This document shows, piece by piece, positions 19,901 to 30,020 of a stretch of DNA of 64,000 nucleotides. Each line of letters opens with the position of its first letter. Positions within the stretch are counted from its first letter, which is position 1. The notes below the pieces were generated by a model, which saw nothing but the letters and a program-made list of their open reading frames with translations, was not told where the DNA came from and did not search any database. This DNA comes from Methylophaga thalassica MP (lineage in GTDB: Bacteria > Pseudomonadota > Gammaproteobacteria > Nitrosococcales > Methylophagaceae): assembly GCF_000214595.1 (NCBI RefSeq), contig NZ_AFIG01000003.1:434001-498000 (forward strand). Direction: 5' to 3'. The position numbers and the translations under genes were made by a program.

Positions 19901-20650
19901 TGCACCCAACGCACAGTTCAGACCAATACTCAGCGGCTGGATATGTGCCAGTGAGTTCCAGAATGCTTCGGCGGTTTGACCAGAAAGCGTACGGCCACTG
20001 GCATCAGTGATGGTGCCAGAAATCATGACCGGAATATGCACATTGTTCTGCTCGCAGAACTGATCAATCGCAAACAGAGCGGCTTTGGCATTTAATGTGT
20101 CAAAAACGGTTTCCACCAGCAATAAATCCGCACCGCCATCAACCAAACCACGAATGGCTTCCAGATACGCTTCAACCAGTTCATCAAAACTGACATTACG
20201 AAAGCCAGGGTTATTTACGTCAGGAGAAATACTGGCCGTGCGGTTAGTTGGGCCTAACACCCCAGTGACAAAACGCGGTTTATCCGGATTTTTCGCTGTA
20301 AACTCAGCAGCCACTTCTTTGGCAAGTTCAGCGGAGACTTTGTTTAACTCATACACCAGATCTTCCATCTGGTAATCAGCCATGGCAATAGAAGTGCCGT
20401 TAAAGGTATTGGTTTCGACAATATCCGCACCCGCTTCAAAATAAGCGCGGTGGATATCGCGAATAATCTGCGGTTGGGTCAGAGACAAAAGATCGTTATT
20501 GCCTTTAACATCACAAGGATGATCAGCAAATCGCGCTCCACGGAAATCTTTCTCTTCCAACTTGTAGCTTTGAATCAACGTGCCCATGCCACCATCAAGA
20601 ATCAGGATACGTTGTTCGAGTAAGGATTTAATTTGTTGAAGCACAGTCAT
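16952..20650 (-). CDS. metH: Cobalamin-dependent methionine synthase
   Basis: A 1232-residue, four-module enzyme transferring the methyl group of 5-methyl-tetrahydrofolate to homocysteine through cobalamin. The homocysteine domain has the zinc cysteines in GGCCGT (Cys309, Cys310). The pterin domain follows ([13 protein letters not shown]). The cobalamin domain has DVHDIGKNI with the axial His760, and the C-terminal AdoMet reactivation domain contains [12 protein letters not shown]. Length matches E. coli (1227). In this organism it also links the methylotrophic folate one-carbon pool to methionine. No cobalamin riboswitch is seen in the short leader. Confidence 0.96.
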   Translation of the reverse strand: MTVLQQIKSLLEQRILILDGGMGTLIQSYKLEEKDFRGARFADHPCDVKGNNDLLSLTQPQIIRDIHRAYFEAGADIVETNTFNGTSIAMADYQMEDLVYELNKVSAELAKEVAAEFTAKNPDKPRFVTGVLGPTNRTASISPDVNNPGFRNVSFDELVEAYLEAIRGLVDGGADLLLVETVFDTLNAKAALFAIDQFCEQNNVHIPVMISGTITDASGRTLSGQTAEAFWNSLAHIQPLSIGLNCALGAEQLRQYVEELSNVVTCHVSAHPNAGLPNEFGEYDESPEVMAAQIKEWAQSGFLNIVGGCCGTAPAHIKAIADAVAGIKPRQPKANLHHCRLSGLEPLNITPDSLFVNVGERTNVTGSARFAKLIKEGDYDTALEVARQQVENGAQIIDINMDEGMLDSKEAMVTFLNLLAAEPDISRVPVMIDSSKWEVIEAGLKCIQGKGIVNSISLKEGEEKFIEQAKLVRRYGAAVIVMAFDEVGQADTRQRKLEICRRSYEVLTEKVHFPPEDIIFDPNIFAVATGIEEHNNYAVDFIEAVHDIKQSLPHALISGGVSNVSFSFRGNNPVREAIHAVFLYHAIKAGMDMGIVNAGQLAIYDDLPEELREAVEDVVQNRRDDSTDRLLELAEKYKGEGGSVAKQEDLAWRELPVIKRLEHALVKGIADYVEDDTEEARQQYAKPLEVIEGPLMDGMNVVGDLFGEGKMFLPQVVKSARVMKKAVAYLMPFIEAAKEEGDTSKNNGKILMATVKGDVHDIGKNIVGVVLQCNNFEVIDLGVMVPAQKILDTAREENVDIIGLSGLITPSLDEMVHVAKEMERLGMETPLMIGGATTSLIHTAVKIEPNYHGCSIYVKDASRAVGVAQRLVTKDTRDAFIADLKKDYEEKRSRHKGRKSSRRQLSIAEARANKTKIDWAAYQPTKPAKLGLEVFDDYPLAELVERIDWTPFFQSWELAGKFPRILTDEVVGEHATHLFEDAKKMLQQIVDEKWLTAKAVIGLFAANSINDDDIEVYRDDNRDEVLMTLHSLRQQTERPPGRPNAALADFIAPKETGVNDYIGAFAVTAGIGIDEHVARFEEDHDDYHSIMLKALADRLAEAFAERMHERVRKEFWGYAKQEQLDNEALIDEKYQGIRPAPGYPACPDHTEKGLLWDLIDPVTHAGMTITESYAMLPTAAVSGFYFAHPESRYFGLGKIDQDQVEDYAQRKGWDKQTAERWLGPALSYDGDD

Positions 20651-20676
20651 TTAAAGCAGATTTCCCATCTGGTAAA

Positions 20677-20705
20677 GCGATTATAAAAATCGCACGATTA
20701 TACCA
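20677..20705 (-). promoter_or_regulatory. Extended -10 promoter and leader hairpin of metH
   Basis: On the minus strand the sequence TGGTATAAT (20697-20705) is a perfect extended -10 element. Transcription would begin near 20689, giving a leader of about 40 bases. It is followed at once by a small inverted repeat GCGATT/AATCGC (20677-20693). No clear -35 is present, as expected for an extended -10 promoter. Confidence 0.55.
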
Positions 20706-20744
20706 GATACTCACCATGACTTTTTAACTCTGATCGATGTAGTT

Positions 20745-20766
20745 CAGCCAGCATTGCTGCTGGCTG
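20745..20766 (-). terminator. Stem-loop after chemoreceptor gene
   Basis: Perfect 9-bp stem CAGCCAGCA (20745-20753) and TGCTGGCTG (20758-20766) with a four-base loop, ten bases past the chemoreceptor stop codon. No T-run follows on either strand, so it may be a Rho-dependent end or an mRNA-stabilising hairpin rather than a classical terminator. Confidence 0.45.
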
Positions 20767-20775
20767 ATTAACGAT

Positions 20776-22884
20776 TTACACCTTGAATGACGATAAGCCG
20801 GTTTGCAACTCATTGGCTGTGGCATCCAAATCGCTACCGACCTGACTCAATTGTTTTGCGCCTTCCGCCGTTTGCTGAACCAGATCAGAAATACGGGTTA
20901 AGTTCTCACTGACGTTTTCACAGACATTACTCTGCTCTTCAGTGGCTGAAGCAATCTGTAAAGTCATTTCAGAGACTTCATCAATGGCGGTTTTAATTTT
21001 CATTAAGGCACTGGCAGCTGAATGCGCTAATTCCACGCTATGCTCTACCTGCTGACCGCTTTTCTTCATCGCTTCAGAGGCTTCTTTATTACCCTGATTC
21101 AATAATGAAAGACGATTCTGGATTTCTACAGTCGCTGACTGCGAACGGTTAGCCAATGCACGTACTTCATCTGCCACTACAGCAAAACCACGTCCTTTTT
21201 CACCTGCTCTGGCAGCTTCAATCGCGGCATTCAATGCTAATAAATTGGTTTGTTCGGCGATGCCCTGAATTTCAACCAAAATCTCGGCAATAGCGCCGCT
21301 GTTTTTGACCAGTTGATCCAACGCTGCTTCAGAAAGTTGAACACTGTTTTTCACATCACTGATTGACTGTGCATTCTGACTGACAAGATCGGCACCGGCT
21401 TCGGTTGATTGGTGTGCATCACTGACAAGTGTCGCTGTACGCTCAGCATTACCGGCAATTTGCTGAGCTGAGGCCGACATTTCAGTAACTGCAGACACCA
21501 TCTGATCTAATAAACTGCTTTGCTCATTCATCTGCTCACTGGTTTGCTGACTAATTTGCTTACCTTGTGCGGACAATTCACTTATGCGGTTACCGATAGG
21601 CAGCATCTTTTTAATGAGCGTCTGTAACTTCTCAATAAATGTATTTAATAAACCAGCCAATTTGCTGGTTTCATCCTGGCGAGTGATATTAATGCGTTGA
21701 GTGAGATCACCTTCTCCACCGGCCAATTTACCCACAATGCCCGTCATATCATGTAAGGGTTTCACGCTACTTTTCGCGACGAACCAGACAATAACCATTC
21801 CGATGATCGCGAATAAGATGCCGAGTAACGTTGTCTGGGTGATAAATCGTGACTGCTGTTTATCCATGAATGACTGCTGCTTCTCAATATCAGCATAGAT
21901 AACCGCTTCAGGCACTGAAATATAGACAATCCATGGCTTATCAGCTTTAGCTAGAGTGAACGGTTTTAAAACTCTCAATGCAGAGTCGTCAGCAAATATT
22001 TTGCCCTCACCCGAAGCAGATACGGCTTTAATTTTTTCGACCAGATCAGCATCGATAGACTTCAGGTTTTTGCCCACTAATTCAGGATGCTCGCTATCAG
22101 CAACGATGACACCCTTGGGGCTTAATAACAGCATCTGACCAGCGCCATCATAAAGCCGTTTATCAACATCTATGACTTTGGATTGCAGGAAGTCAGCACT
22201 GATATCCACACCCGTCATGCCAATAAACTGTCCGTTGTTGTTAATGGGGACGACCATACTGGTCAATAAAACATCCTTACCATTAATAGGATAAATATAA
22301 GGGTCAATAACACAATTTTTGTTGGAATCCTTCGGGCATAGGTAATATTCGCCAGCTCTGACACCATTTTCGTCACGGCTCTGGTCTTCAAGTCCAACCA
22401 GATTCTCAATAGTAAACCCCTCATCATTACCGTGAATGACATAAGGTAGGAAACGACCATTTTCATCACTACCCGTTGTTGAACGATATAAACCATCAGA
22501 AAAATCGAGTTGATTCGGTTCAAAAGCGACATAGGTCCCTAAGAAATTAGGGCTCAGATTTAAGGTCTTTTTCAGGATATCAAGTGCTAGTTGACGTTTA
22601 TCAATGCTATTCGAGGCATCGGCGAGTGTCTGCATAGACATCGATGTGGTAGTGGCTACATTTAACGCTTTTTCAAGAGGCACAAGCAGACTGGCACTGG
22701 TATCACTGGCCAGCAGATCCAGATAGTTTTCTGCCTGCTCTTTTGTTATTTCACTGCTGTAATCTGCTAGTGAATCGTTAATTTTGCCAAAGTTGTATAC
22801 CACAACAAGTGCCGTTACCAACACAACAGACAGCAGACTCAGCCCAGCCCAAACGCTAAAGCGTTGCTGAATAGATAAATTCAT
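20776..22884 (-). CDS. Methyl-accepting chemotaxis protein with Cache sensor
   Basis: A 702-residue transmembrane chemoreceptor. Helix one (about 12-34) and helix two (about 345-370) flank a periplasmic double-Cache-like sensor of some 300 residues. A HAMP domain follows (about 370-425) and then the signalling hairpin, whose tip contains [21 protein letters not shown]. There is no C-terminal CheR/CheB tethering pentapeptide. The ligand is unknown; small amines, amino acids or organic acids are common for Cache receptors. It is a single gene with no other chemotaxis genes in the window. Confidence 0.9.
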   Translation of the reverse strand: MNLSIQQRFSVWAGLSLLSVVLVTALVVVYNFGKINDSLADYSSEITKEQAENYLDLLASDTSASLLVPLEKALNVATTTSMSMQTLADASNSIDKRQLALDILKKTLNLSPNFLGTYVAFEPNQLDFSDGLYRSTTGSDENGRFLPYVIHGNDEGFTIENLVGLEDQSRDENGVRAGEYYLCPKDSNKNCVIDPYIYPINGKDVLLTSMVVPINNNGQFIGMTGVDISADFLQSKVIDVDKRLYDGAGQMLLLSPKGVIVADSEHPELVGKNLKSIDADLVEKIKAVSASGEGKIFADDSALRVLKPFTLAKADKPWIVYISVPEAVIYADIEKQQSFMDKQQSRFITQTTLLGILFAIIGMVIVWFVAKSSVKPLHDMTGIVGKLAGGEGDLTQRINITRQDETSKLAGLLNTFIEKLQTLIKKMLPIGNRISELSAQGKQISQQTSEQMNEQSSLLDQMVSAVTEMSASAQQIAGNAERTATLVSDAHQSTEAGADLVSQNAQSISDVKNSVQLSEAALDQLVKNSGAIAEILVEIQGIAEQTNLLALNAAIEAARAGEKGRGFAVVADEVRALANRSQSATVEIQNRLSLLNQGNKEASEAMKKSGQQVEHSVELAHSAASALMKIKTAIDEVSEMTLQIASATEEQSNVCENVSENLTRISDLVQQTAEGAKQLSQVGSDLDATANELQTGLSSFKV

Positions 22885-23145
22885 TTTAACTCCGTAGAAA
22901 TACAGCCACCCGTCAAAACTGTATCCTGTTTGTTAGCTGATGAATAAAGCTAAAGCGCCACTATAAAAATGTACACAAACAGACGACAAACTCAGGCTAC
23001 TGTTCTCCATTAAACAGTGCTCAAACGTGTTCTATAAGTTATGACAAGTCACCAAAGAAATGATGATGTGCAAAATATGACAGAAAGCGAAATAGAAAAC
23101 AATGTTTAATGAGAGGAAACATGGATTCAGTCACATATCACTTTC

Positions 23146-24855
23146 TCAATACAGTCTCATGCCGACTTTTTTCACGGTATCGCCATCGACTTCATTCACT
23201 ACCCAATGAATGCCATGCCAATCAATATCATCCCCCACTACAGGGTGTCCACCTACACGGCGGGCAATAAATTCCCCTAGACTGACGCCGACTTCCTGAG
23301 GACTGATGGTTAAGCCATAGGCCTTAGCCACATCCACTAACATAGCATCGCCATTGAGTACAAACGAACCAAAAAAGGCTAACTGTTTCTGGTTAAGTTG
23401 ATTATCGCCATTGAATAACTCATTCAGATTATCTAAATCTTCTTCGCGACTAATCACACATAAAATGTCGCCTAATTTTAAGCGGGTACTACCTTTAGGA
23501 TGAATCATCTCTTCATTACGGAATAATGCAGAAATCATTGCCCCTGATGGAAAGCGTAATAACCGAATAGGTTGCTCATCAAGGCGATGATTTTCTACTT
23601 TATAGACAAACATTTCATAATCACGCTCGGGCAAAATCCCCAGAGATCCACGCTGTCTTGGGCTGGCTTTTTTAGGGATCTGTACCCGCATCCATTTTGC
23701 CATCGGCAATAATGTTCCGCCCTGAATTAATAGCGACAGCAGGACCACAGCAAACGCCACATTGAAATACATTGACGAATTCTCTACTCCGCCGATAACA
23801 GGGAAAATCGCTAACACAATCGGTACAGCACCACGCAATCCAACCCAGGAAATGAAGCCGATTTCTCGCCAGCGGAACTTAAAGAACGGTTTTACTGAGA
23901 GCACGACAGCCAGCGGTCTGGCAACAAAAATAAGGGCTAAGGCAATAACCAGTGACGGTAAAGCATATTTCATCAATTCAGTTGGCGTGACCAACATACC
24001 CAGCACCAGGAATAAGCCAATTTGACTTAACCAGGCCAGGCCGTCATACACAGGTAAAATGTGTTGTAACTGACGCGTGTTTTCACTGCCTATCATTAAG
24101 CCGCAAAGATAGATCGCCAGAAAACCACTGCCCCCCACCCAGGAAGCCATCCCAAAAATAGTAAACCCCAGTGCTAAAGCCAGCAGAGAATACAGGCCTG
24201 GTACCAACTCTAATTTGTTCAATAAACGTTTGACTAACCAACCGCCTAAAAGACCAATACCAATGCCAAAACCAAATTGTTGCAGGAAAAATAAGACATT
24301 GCCTAAAACCGTATTTTCATCACTGATCAATAACTGAATAAACATCAAGGTGAGGAAAATAGCCATCGGATCGTTAGTACCGGATTCAATTTCAAGGGTA
24401 GCACCAACCCGCTCGTTGATATTAATCCCTTGGCCACGCAACATGGAAAATACAGCGGCCGCATCGGTTGATCCGACAATAGCACCAATCAACAGCCCTT
24501 CAACCAATGTCAGATCAAAAATCCACATTGCGATTAAACCAACGACGCCACTGGTAATAAACACGCCGACTGTAGCCATAGATAAGGCAGGTTTAAAACC
24601 AACACGGAATGTTTTCAGGCGAGTACGCATCCCACCATCAAGCAAAATCATCGCTAATGCCAGATGACCGATGACAAAGGCCACAGAATAATTATCAAAC
24701 TGAATACCTAAAACACCGTCTTCCCCAGCCAACATACCTAAAGCCAGGAAGATAATCAGCAGAGGCAGACCAAATAATGACGATAAGCGGCTGGCCAGAA
24801 TGCTGAGAGCAATCAGGGAACCACTTAACAGAAACAACATACTTATCGAATTCAT
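23146..24855 (-). CDS. CPA1-family K+/H+ antiporter (NhaP2/CvrA-like)
   Basis: A 569-residue antiporter. The first 390 residues form 12-13 membrane helices of the Na+/H+ exchanger fold, with the ion-site motifs GSTDAAAVF and ESGTNDPMAI. A TrkA-C regulatory domain follows (about 400-480) and then a CorC/HlyC-type domain near the end (GEFIARRVGGHPVVGDDI). This three-domain layout is that of NhaP2/CvrA, which exchanges potassium for protons and helps in osmotic or volume control, sensible for a marine organism. It is a single gene. Confidence 0.88.
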   Translation of the reverse strand: MNSISMLFLLSGSLIALSILASRLSSLFGLPLLIIFLALGMLAGEDGVLGIQFDNYSVAFVIGHLALAMILLDGGMRTRLKTFRVGFKPALSMATVGVFITSGVVGLIAMWIFDLTLVEGLLIGAIVGSTDAAAVFSMLRGQGININERVGATLEIESGTNDPMAIFLTLMFIQLLISDENTVLGNVLFFLQQFGFGIGIGLLGGWLVKRLLNKLELVPGLYSLLALALGFTIFGMASWVGGSGFLAIYLCGLMIGSENTRQLQHILPVYDGLAWLSQIGLFLVLGMLVTPTELMKYALPSLVIALALIFVARPLAVVLSVKPFFKFRWREIGFISWVGLRGAVPIVLAIFPVIGGVENSSMYFNVAFAVVLLSLLIQGGTLLPMAKWMRVQIPKKASPRQRGSLGILPERDYEMFVYKVENHRLDEQPIRLLRFPSGAMISALFRNEEMIHPKGSTRLKLGDILCVISREEDLDNLNELFNGDNQLNQKQLAFFGSFVLNGDAMLVDVAKAYGLTISPQEVGVSLGEFIARRVGGHPVVGDDIDWHGIHWVVNEVDGDTVKKVGMRLY

Positions 24856-24930
24856 AGGGGCGCTTTTAAATATGAGCTATGTCATAAACATAGCAACAAA
24901 TGCTCGGAAGAGCACGAAATGACAGTGAAT

Positions 24931-25407
24931 TTATCGCGGTGATGAGGGATTTTTTAAACTAAATGTCCCGGCCTCTTCAATATCAATAAAAGGTAAAAGG
25001 CTGCCGACATCCAGACGCGCCTTAAATCGATAATCAAATGAATCTTTGTTATTACTCATCAATTGACTGATTAACTTCGCACCGCCAATCAAGTCTGGCA
25101 CAGCCCTGATTGTAAACTCCTCCGTGCCGTAACCTGCGACCCGAGGCAAGTCAGGTTCAGCACCACTTAAAATACGATAGCCATCAACTTCAACGGAATA
25201 GCTCATACCTTTCAATGGCAGTGCACTCCGGTTGGGATTAATGACTTTTAAGCCAACAAGAAATGTCGGTGTTGAAGCTGTTGATTGAGGCGCCAGAGTA
25301 AAGGAGGTGATATTGACCTGCGGCTGTTCGAACTGAGGAGACAATGTAGCGCATGCTGATAAGGTATAAGTCATGATAAAAAGAATGACCCAACGAAAGT
25401 GTCGCAT
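24931..25407 (-). CDS. LEA14-like (WHy domain) lipoprotein
   Basis: A 158-residue lipoprotein. The signal peptide ends in the lipobox LSAC (Cys19). The rest matches the LEA type 2/WHy-domain pattern: VGLKVINPNRSALPLKGMSY is the usual strand with an NP motif, followed by EVDGYRILSG. In plants and bacteria such domains are associated with desiccation or osmotic stress; the bacterial lipoproteins have no fixed function. It lies downstream of nothing in particular and is probably monocistronic. Confidence 0.8.
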   Translation of the reverse strand: MRHFRWVILFIMTYTLSACATLSPQFEQPQVNITSFTLAPQSTASTPTFLVGLKVINPNRSALPLKGMSYSVEVDGYRILSGAEPDLPRVAGYGTEEFTIRAVPDLIGGAKLISQLMSNNKDSFDYRFKARLDVGSLLPFIDIEEAGTFSLKNPSSPR

Positions 25408-25507
25408 TGAATGCTCCTGTGATGATTTAGAATCGAGTAACCCACAACAAATGATGCCCTCAGAGGCTTAATTCAAGCTTATCAGACAGATTAAATTGAA
25501 AGGTCAC

Positions 25508-25544
25508 AAAAAAAGCGCCGCACTTTCTTTCAAAAGCACGGCGC
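25508..25544 (-). terminator. Rho-independent terminator of small exported-protein gene
   Basis: A 12-bp stem (25515-25526 with 25533-25544, two wobble pairs) is followed on the minus strand by a run of seven T (25508-25514). It lies about 40 bases after the stop of the 89-residue protein. Confidence 0.9.
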
Positions 25545-25586
25545 CTGTTAAAGCTTATGGACGCAGTGTCCATTCAGAAATTCAGA

Positions 25587-25856
25587 TTATTGACCGCGTT
25601 CCTGAACTTCTTCATTTTCATCCATCTCATATGCCGGATGCGGTGAGTTAGCAGAATCCTCTGCTTCCTCCATATTTTCTTTATATTCTTCGCTATGTTT
25701 TTTATCTTTAATGGTATCCAGCTCTTCACCCATTTCATGCGCCGGATGTTTTGCTCCCTCATGGGACGACTCATGTTCATTTGCGAAGGCTGCACCTGAG
25801 CTAAATAAAACCAGCATGACAACGGATAATAAAGTTGTTAGTTGTGTTTTTAACAT
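25587..25856 (-). CDS. Small secreted acidic/His-rich protein
   Basis: An 89-residue protein with a clear signal peptide (cleavage after AAFA, about residue 25). The mature part is highly acidic with many histidines and carries two related segments: HPAHEMGEE and HPAYEMDEN. The composition suggests binding of metal ions or cationic ligands in the periplasm, but there is no family I recognise. A strong ribosome site (AAGGAG) precedes the ATG and a strong terminator follows, so it is a well-expressed single gene. The leader contains an inverted repeat CCTGAAC/GTTCAGG (25901-25926). Confidence 0.75.
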   Translation of the reverse strand: MLKTQLTTLLSVVMLVLFSSGAAFANEHESSHEGAKHPAHEMGEELDTIKDKKHSEEYKENMEEAEDSANSPHPAYEMDENEEVQERGQ

Positions 25857-26081
25857 GATTTTCTCCTTTGTTTGACTCCATCAAACATCGGTAAGAAGAA
25901 CCTGAACAAATACCTATGTGTTCAGGACTGACTCCTACCCTAACGAATTCTTGAGTAAAATTCAAATCACGAAAAGATATTTTTCCTTTAATAATCAACA
26001 ACTAAAATCATCACACCAGATCAGGCATAATCCCGAGCATCACGTCAGATAATCCTTAATGCTCACTCGGGAAATCACTGA

Positions 26082-27779
26082 TTATCCTGCCGCCACGTTC
26101 TCAGCTCTCTCAGGTTTAGTAACGTTGATAAACCGATTCACGCCATTCAACAAGGCTTTTATTGCCGAGGTGGTGATATTCTGATCCTGACCAACACCAA
26201 ACACGGTGGCATGCTCACCGACCTTAACCTCAACATAACTGACTGCCGTCGCATCAGACCCGGCGCTCATCCCATGCTCGTGATAATCAGCAACGGTAAC
26301 CGTTTCACCAATATGCTCAGATATCGCTTTTGCCACCGCATCCAATGGGCCATTTCCCTGACCTTTTAATTCAATACGTTGTTGCTGATATTTCACCACC
26401 ACATGGCTCAACACCTGATGACTTTCTTCATCGACAATATGGCTTCCCATGTATTGATATGGGCTATTCACCTGAATATATTCTTTATCAAACAAGGTCG
26501 CGATATTGTCAGCATTAATTTCACGCCCACTACTATCACTGACTTTCTGTACCACTTTGCTGAATTCAATCTGCAAACGTCGTGGCAATTCAAATCCGGC
26601 ATGCTGCTGTAACAAGAAACTCACCCCCCCTTTGCCCGACTGACTATTTACCCGAACCACCGCATCATAACTACGATTCACATCCGCTGGATCAATTGGC
26701 AAATAAGGCACTTGCCAGTAATCATCGGCTTTTTGCACAGCCAACCCTTTTTTAATCGCATCTTGGTGTGAACCTGAAAATGCGGTAAACACCAATTCTC
26801 CTGCATACGGGTGGCGAGGATGTACAGGTAATTGTGTGGTTTCTTCAAACAACTGACGAATCTGATCCATCTGGGTGAAATCAACACCGGGATGGATCCC
26901 TTGTGAGTACAAGTTCATTGCCAAAGTGATCAAGTCCACATTACCGGTACGTTCACCGTTACCAAATAAACAGCCTTCCACACGATCAGCACCTGCCATT
27001 ACCGCTAATTCAGCTGCTGCCACAGCTGTACCGCGATCATTATGTGGATGCACACTCAATATAATGCTGTCGCGATTGTTTAAATGGCGATGCATCCATT
27101 CCACCTGATCGGCATAAGTATTCGGCGTAGCCATCTCCACGGTTGCCGGCAAGTTAATAATCATCTTATGTTCTGGAGTCGGCTGCCAGATCGCCGTCAC
27201 CGCATCACAGACTTCTTTGGCAAATTCAATTTCAGCACTGGAAAATGTCTCCGGTGAATATTGATAAATCCACTCAGTTTCCGGCTGTTTTGCCGTCATT
27301 TCTTTGACCCAGCGTGTTCCACGCTCAGCAATCTCTTTCACCCCAGCCTTGTCTGTGCGATAGACAATCTCACGAAATGCCGGTGCAATCGGATTGTACA
27401 TATGCAAAATAGCACGCTTTGCGCCTTTTAAGGATTCCACTGTTCGGGCAATTAAGTCTTCTCTGGCTTGAGTTAACACTTCAATGGTGACATCATCAGG
27501 AATACGATTTTCTTCAATCAGCCGGCGTACGAAATTAAAGTCCGTCTCCGAAGCTGATGGAAAGCCAACTTCAATTTCTTTGAAGCCCATATCCACCAAG
27601 GCCAGAAAAAACCGCATTTTAGTGTCGACAGACATCGGATCAATCAAAGCCTGATTACCATCACGTAAATCGGTGCTCATCCAGATGGGGGCTTTATCCA
27701 GTACCACATTAGGCCACTGCCGATCCGGCAATTGGATAGCATCAAAGCGGCGATACTTCTGAGCGGGCTGACTAATCAT
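26082..27779 (-). CDS. leuA: 2-isopropylmalate synthase
   Basis: A 565-residue enzyme condensing acetyl-CoA with 2-oxoisovalerate, the first committed step of leucine synthesis. The N-terminal TIM barrel has the signature [17 protein letters not shown] and the metal-binding HPHNDRGTA. The C-terminal LeuA dimer/regulatory domain (about 430-560) gives leucine feedback inhibition. Overall length matches the long LeuA2 (yeast-like) type rather than the short E. coli type with its leuBCD operon, and no leuB/C/D is nearby. I chose the ATG at 27779, preceded by AGGAG; an ATG seven codons upstream lacks this. The leader is strongly structured (see next entry). Confidence 0.93.
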   Translation of the reverse strand: MISQPAQKYRRFDAIQLPDRQWPNVVLDKAPIWMSTDLRDGNQALIDPMSVDTKMRFFLALVDMGFKEIEVGFPSASETDFNFVRRLIEENRIPDDVTIEVLTQAREDLIARTVESLKGAKRAILHMYNPIAPAFREIVYRTDKAGVKEIAERGTRWVKEMTAKQPETEWIYQYSPETFSSAEIEFAKEVCDAVTAIWQPTPEHKMIINLPATVEMATPNTYADQVEWMHRHLNNRDSIILSVHPHNDRGTAVAAAELAVMAGADRVEGCLFGNGERTGNVDLITLAMNLYSQGIHPGVDFTQMDQIRQLFEETTQLPVHPRHPYAGELVFTAFSGSHQDAIKKGLAVQKADDYWQVPYLPIDPADVNRSYDAVVRVNSQSGKGGVSFLLQQHAGFELPRRLQIEFSKVVQKVSDSSGREINADNIATLFDKEYIQVNSPYQYMGSHIVDEESHQVLSHVVVKYQQQRIELKGQGNGPLDAVAKAISEHIGETVTVADYHEHGMSAGSDATAVSYVEVKVGEHATVFGVGQDQNITTSAIKALLNGVNRFINVTKPERAENVAAG

Positions 27780-27845
27780 GTCTGACTCCTGACAATACAC
27801 ATTAATGACACAAAAGATGCTGAAACAAATTTGCCTGACTCACCA

Positions 27846-27954
27846 TATCAATCGGGTTAATTGATACTTTTCCGATGTACCGTTCATGACTTTTGATCAT
27901 GTCCGTACATCGTGCCAGCCGCGCTTTTGGCGCATGGCTATCAGTTCCAGCCAT
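27846..27954 (-). promoter_or_regulatory. Highly structured leuA leader with four hairpins
   Basis: Four inverted repeats follow one another in the 5' region of leuA. In minus-strand order they are: ATGGCT/AGCCAT (27934-27954); GCGC-N5-GCGC (27921-27933); a long hairpin CGATGTAC/GTACATCG with an inner CATGA/TCATG stem (27873-27912); and TATCAAT/ATTGATA (27846-27866). The last one lies 66 bases before the leuA ATG. No T-run follows any of them, so control at translation or by antitermination is more likely than a simple attenuator. I cannot match it to a named leader family. Confidence 0.55.
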
Positions 27955-28090
27955 GTGAAATAGTATAAAGAAGTGTTAATAGAATTAAATTGCTAAGCTT
28001 GCACAAAACCAATAAATAAAAGAATAATATTGCTTATATTTATTAAATATTGAAATATATAACCACAATATAAATTACCAGGAATATTTC

Positions 28091-28561
28091 ATGTCTGAGC
28101 AACTTGATAAATACGATGTCATGATCTTGCAAAAATTACAGACTGACGGACGTATCACCAACCAGGAATTAGCCGAAGCCATCAAACTTTCACCCTCGCC
28201 CTGTCTGCGCCGGGTTAAACAAATGGAAGAAAAAGGCTTAATTGATGGTTACGTTGCTTTGCTCAACGCCAAAAAATTAGGCCTGACCTTAATGGCGTTT
28301 ATTGGTATCAGTATGGATAAACATACACCGGAACGATTCGAAGCACTTGAGTCAACCCTCGCCGGTTGCCCTGAAGTCCTTGAGTGTCATCTGATCACCG
28401 GCCAATCGGCAGATTATTTATTAAAAGTCATTGTGAAAGATATGGATGCCTATCAACAATTTCTGCTCAATAAATTAACTCGAATTGAGGGTGTCACCGG
28501 TGTTCACACTTCCTTTGTGATGAAGTCGCCAATTAAAACCACGGCTTTGCCTGTTAGCTGA
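28091..28561 (+). CDS. Lrp/AsnC-family transcriptional regulator
   Basis: A 156-residue regulator. An N-terminal helix-turn-helix (ITNQELAEAIKLSPSPCLRRVKQMEEKGLI region, about 18-47) is followed by a RAM effector-binding domain with the typical C-terminal half. It resembles Lrp itself in length and motif, and sits divergently from leuA with an AT-rich promoter region (28000-28080). Control of leuA and its own gene in response to leucine or another amino acid is a fair inference from position, not proved by the sequence. Confidence 0.88.
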   Translation: MSEQLDKYDVMILQKLQTDGRITNQELAEAIKLSPSPCLRRVKQMEEKGLIDGYVALLNAKKLGLTLMAFIGISMDKHTPERFEALESTLAGCPEVLECHLITGQSADYLLKVIVKDMDAYQQFLLNKLTRIEGVTGVHTSFVMKSPIKTTALPVS

Positions 28562-28582
28562 TGCCACTGATGCATCAGCTAA
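28554..28582. terminator. Stem-loop between lrp and rarD
   Basis: Perfect 11-bp stem TTAGCTGATGC (28554-28564) and GCATCAGCTAA (28572-28582), loop of seven. It contains the lrp stop codon and lies just before the convergent rarD stop. It has no T-run but is symmetric and probably ends both transcripts. Confidence 0.5.
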
Positions 28583-28589
28583 AGTTAAG

Positions 28590-29471
28590 TTATACAGCAG
28601 GTCGTTTCTGCTTTTGCAGCTGCCACATGCCTGCCATAAACAGCAGCATCGCTAACCAAACAATAATAAACGTCACTAATCTGGCTTGGGGAAAGTGCTC
28701 ATCCAATACATACACACCAATCAAAAATTGTATGGTTGGATTGATATACATAATAAAACCGACAATCGATAAATTGATACGTCGGGTTGCCATAGCAAAT
28801 AAAACCAAAGGTAATGCCGTCAAAAAGCCTGAGCTAATCAACAACACAGTTGTCGTTGTATCCTCGCCAAATTGTAATATTGACGGCTCAGCTTTGGCCT
28901 GCCAGCCAATCCACAGCATAACAAAAGGCATTAACCACAAAGCTTCTATGGTGAGTCCGTTAATACCATCAATCGGATGAACTTTACGGATAAGTCCGTA
29001 GAAGGCAAAAGCAAATGACAAAATTACGCCCACCCATGGCAAGCTGCCAAATGACCACAGTTCCCAAAGCACTGCCAGAAACGCAATCCCCCCTGCGATG
29101 GCTTGCAACGGATGCAAAGACTCTTTTAGTAAGAGTCGCCCCATCAGCAAGCTGACCAAAGGCATGATGAAATAGCCTAAACTGGCCTCAAGCACCCGAT
29201 GTTGACCAACGGCCCAGATATACACCAACCAGTTAATGGCAATAAATACCGCTGATGCGCCCAGCCACAATAAGGTCGTTTTATTATGCAATGCTTCCCA
29301 TAGGTGCTTACCGCGCTTTAGCAACAAGCCCACTGTTAAAGTCGCCACCAGTGACCAGATAATCCGATGCGCGGTCACTTCGATTGGTGACACGTGGCTC
29401 AGGTAACTGAAAAAGAGTGGAAAAGTACCCCAGATGGTATAAGCCAGAATGGCTAAGATTAGACCTTGCAT
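28590..29471 (-). CDS. rarD: RarD-type EamA permease
   Basis: A 293-residue inner-membrane protein with ten predicted helices in two EamA halves. The N-terminal sequence AILAYTIWGTFPLFFSYLSHVSPIE and the internal NWLVYIWAVGQHRVLEASLGYFI are the characteristic RarD segments. RarD proteins are drug/metabolite transporters named for chloramphenicol sensitivity; their natural substrate is not known. It is convergent with lrp. Confidence 0.88.
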   Translation of the reverse strand: MQGLILAILAYTIWGTFPLFFSYLSHVSPIEVTAHRIIWSLVATLTVGLLLKRGKHLWEALHNKTTLLWLGASAVFIAINWLVYIWAVGQHRVLEASLGYFIMPLVSLLMGRLLLKESLHPLQAIAGGIAFLAVLWELWSFGSLPWVGVILSFAFAFYGLIRKVHPIDGINGLTIEALWLMPFVMLWIGWQAKAEPSILQFGEDTTTTVLLISSGFLTALPLVLFAMATRRINLSIVGFIMYINPTIQFLIGVYVLDEHFPQARLVTFIIVWLAMLLFMAGMWQLQKQKRPAV

Positions 29472-29568
29472 GGTGTTCTCAGAAATTTAAATACATATGG
29501 TATCAGTGACACAAACGGCTATAAACTTTTATCAGCTAGCTTCCCTTATCAGAGAGTTACGGTGCATA

Positions 29569-29871
29569 TTAATGGTGCTGGTAAACCGATAATTGTATTT
29601 TCCCGTTATGAATGACAATGCCTTCTGCGCGAAGGCACTGTATCTGCATAGCGTATTTATCGCTGCCTTCAGGAAAAGATGAACGCCCCTGGGCATTAAT
29701 GACTCTATGCCAGGGCAATAACGTATTTGCCGGTAAATTTTTCAGTACCGTCCCGACATAACGAGCATATCCTGGATAGCCACAACGCTTAGCAATTTGT
29801 CCGTATGTCATCACTTTTCCGAAAGGTATATCGGCAACGGTTTGCCATATCATGGTATCAAGTTCGTTCAT
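29569..29871 (-). CDS. Alkyltransferase-like protein (ATL, Trp-for-Cys)
   Basis: A 100-residue protein corresponding to the DNA-binding domain of O6-methylguanine-DNA methyltransferase. The active-site motif PCHR is changed to PWHRVI, so it cannot accept alkyl groups. Such ATL proteins bind alkylated guanine and hand it to nucleotide-excision repair. The helix-turn-helix with the conserved YGQIAKRCGYPG and the arginine finger in ARYVG are present. I chose the ATG at 29871; a TTG at 29916 is also in frame. Confidence 0.88.
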   Translation of the reverse strand: MNELDTMIWQTVADIPFGKVMTYGQIAKRCGYPGYARYVGTVLKNLPANTLLPWHRVINAQGRSSFPEGSDKYAMQIQCLRAEGIVIHNGKIQLSVYQHH

Positions 29872-29959
29872 TGTGCTGAGTATAGACGTTGATTCATTTA
29901 TTTTGTCGATAAACAAGGGACTTTTTTGTGTTATTCAGCCAAGCGATAAGGCTAAAAAA

Positions 29960-29975
29960 TGTGATAAATTTCACA
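29960..29975 (+). promoter_or_regulatory. CRP-type operator upstream of metalloprotease gene
   Basis: TGTGA-TAAATT-TCACA is a perfect match to the CRP half-sites with the standard six-base spacer. It lies 46-61 bases upstream of the preferred start codon of the metalloprotease, close to the expected promoter. Whether this organism has a CRP/Vfr protein cannot be seen in the window. Confidence 0.6.
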
Positions 29976-30020
29976 TTAGCTAGAACGCTACTTTATCAAC
30001 TCAAGACAAGGATGACTTTA

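Noticed and set aside
20651-20775. Possible cobalamin riboswitch ahead of metH.
   Set aside because: The gap is only 125 bases, the leader about 40, and it holds only a small hairpin; there is no room for a riboswitch of about 200 bases.
27802-27954. A 50-codon minus-strand frame spanning the leuA leader hairpins.
   Set aside because: No ribosome site precedes its ATG and only four of 50 codons are Leu, so it does not look like an attenuator peptide. The structure of the RNA explains the region better.
28561-28980. A 139-codon plus-strand frame after lrp.
   Set aside because: It is the complement of rarD, which has clear RarD segments.
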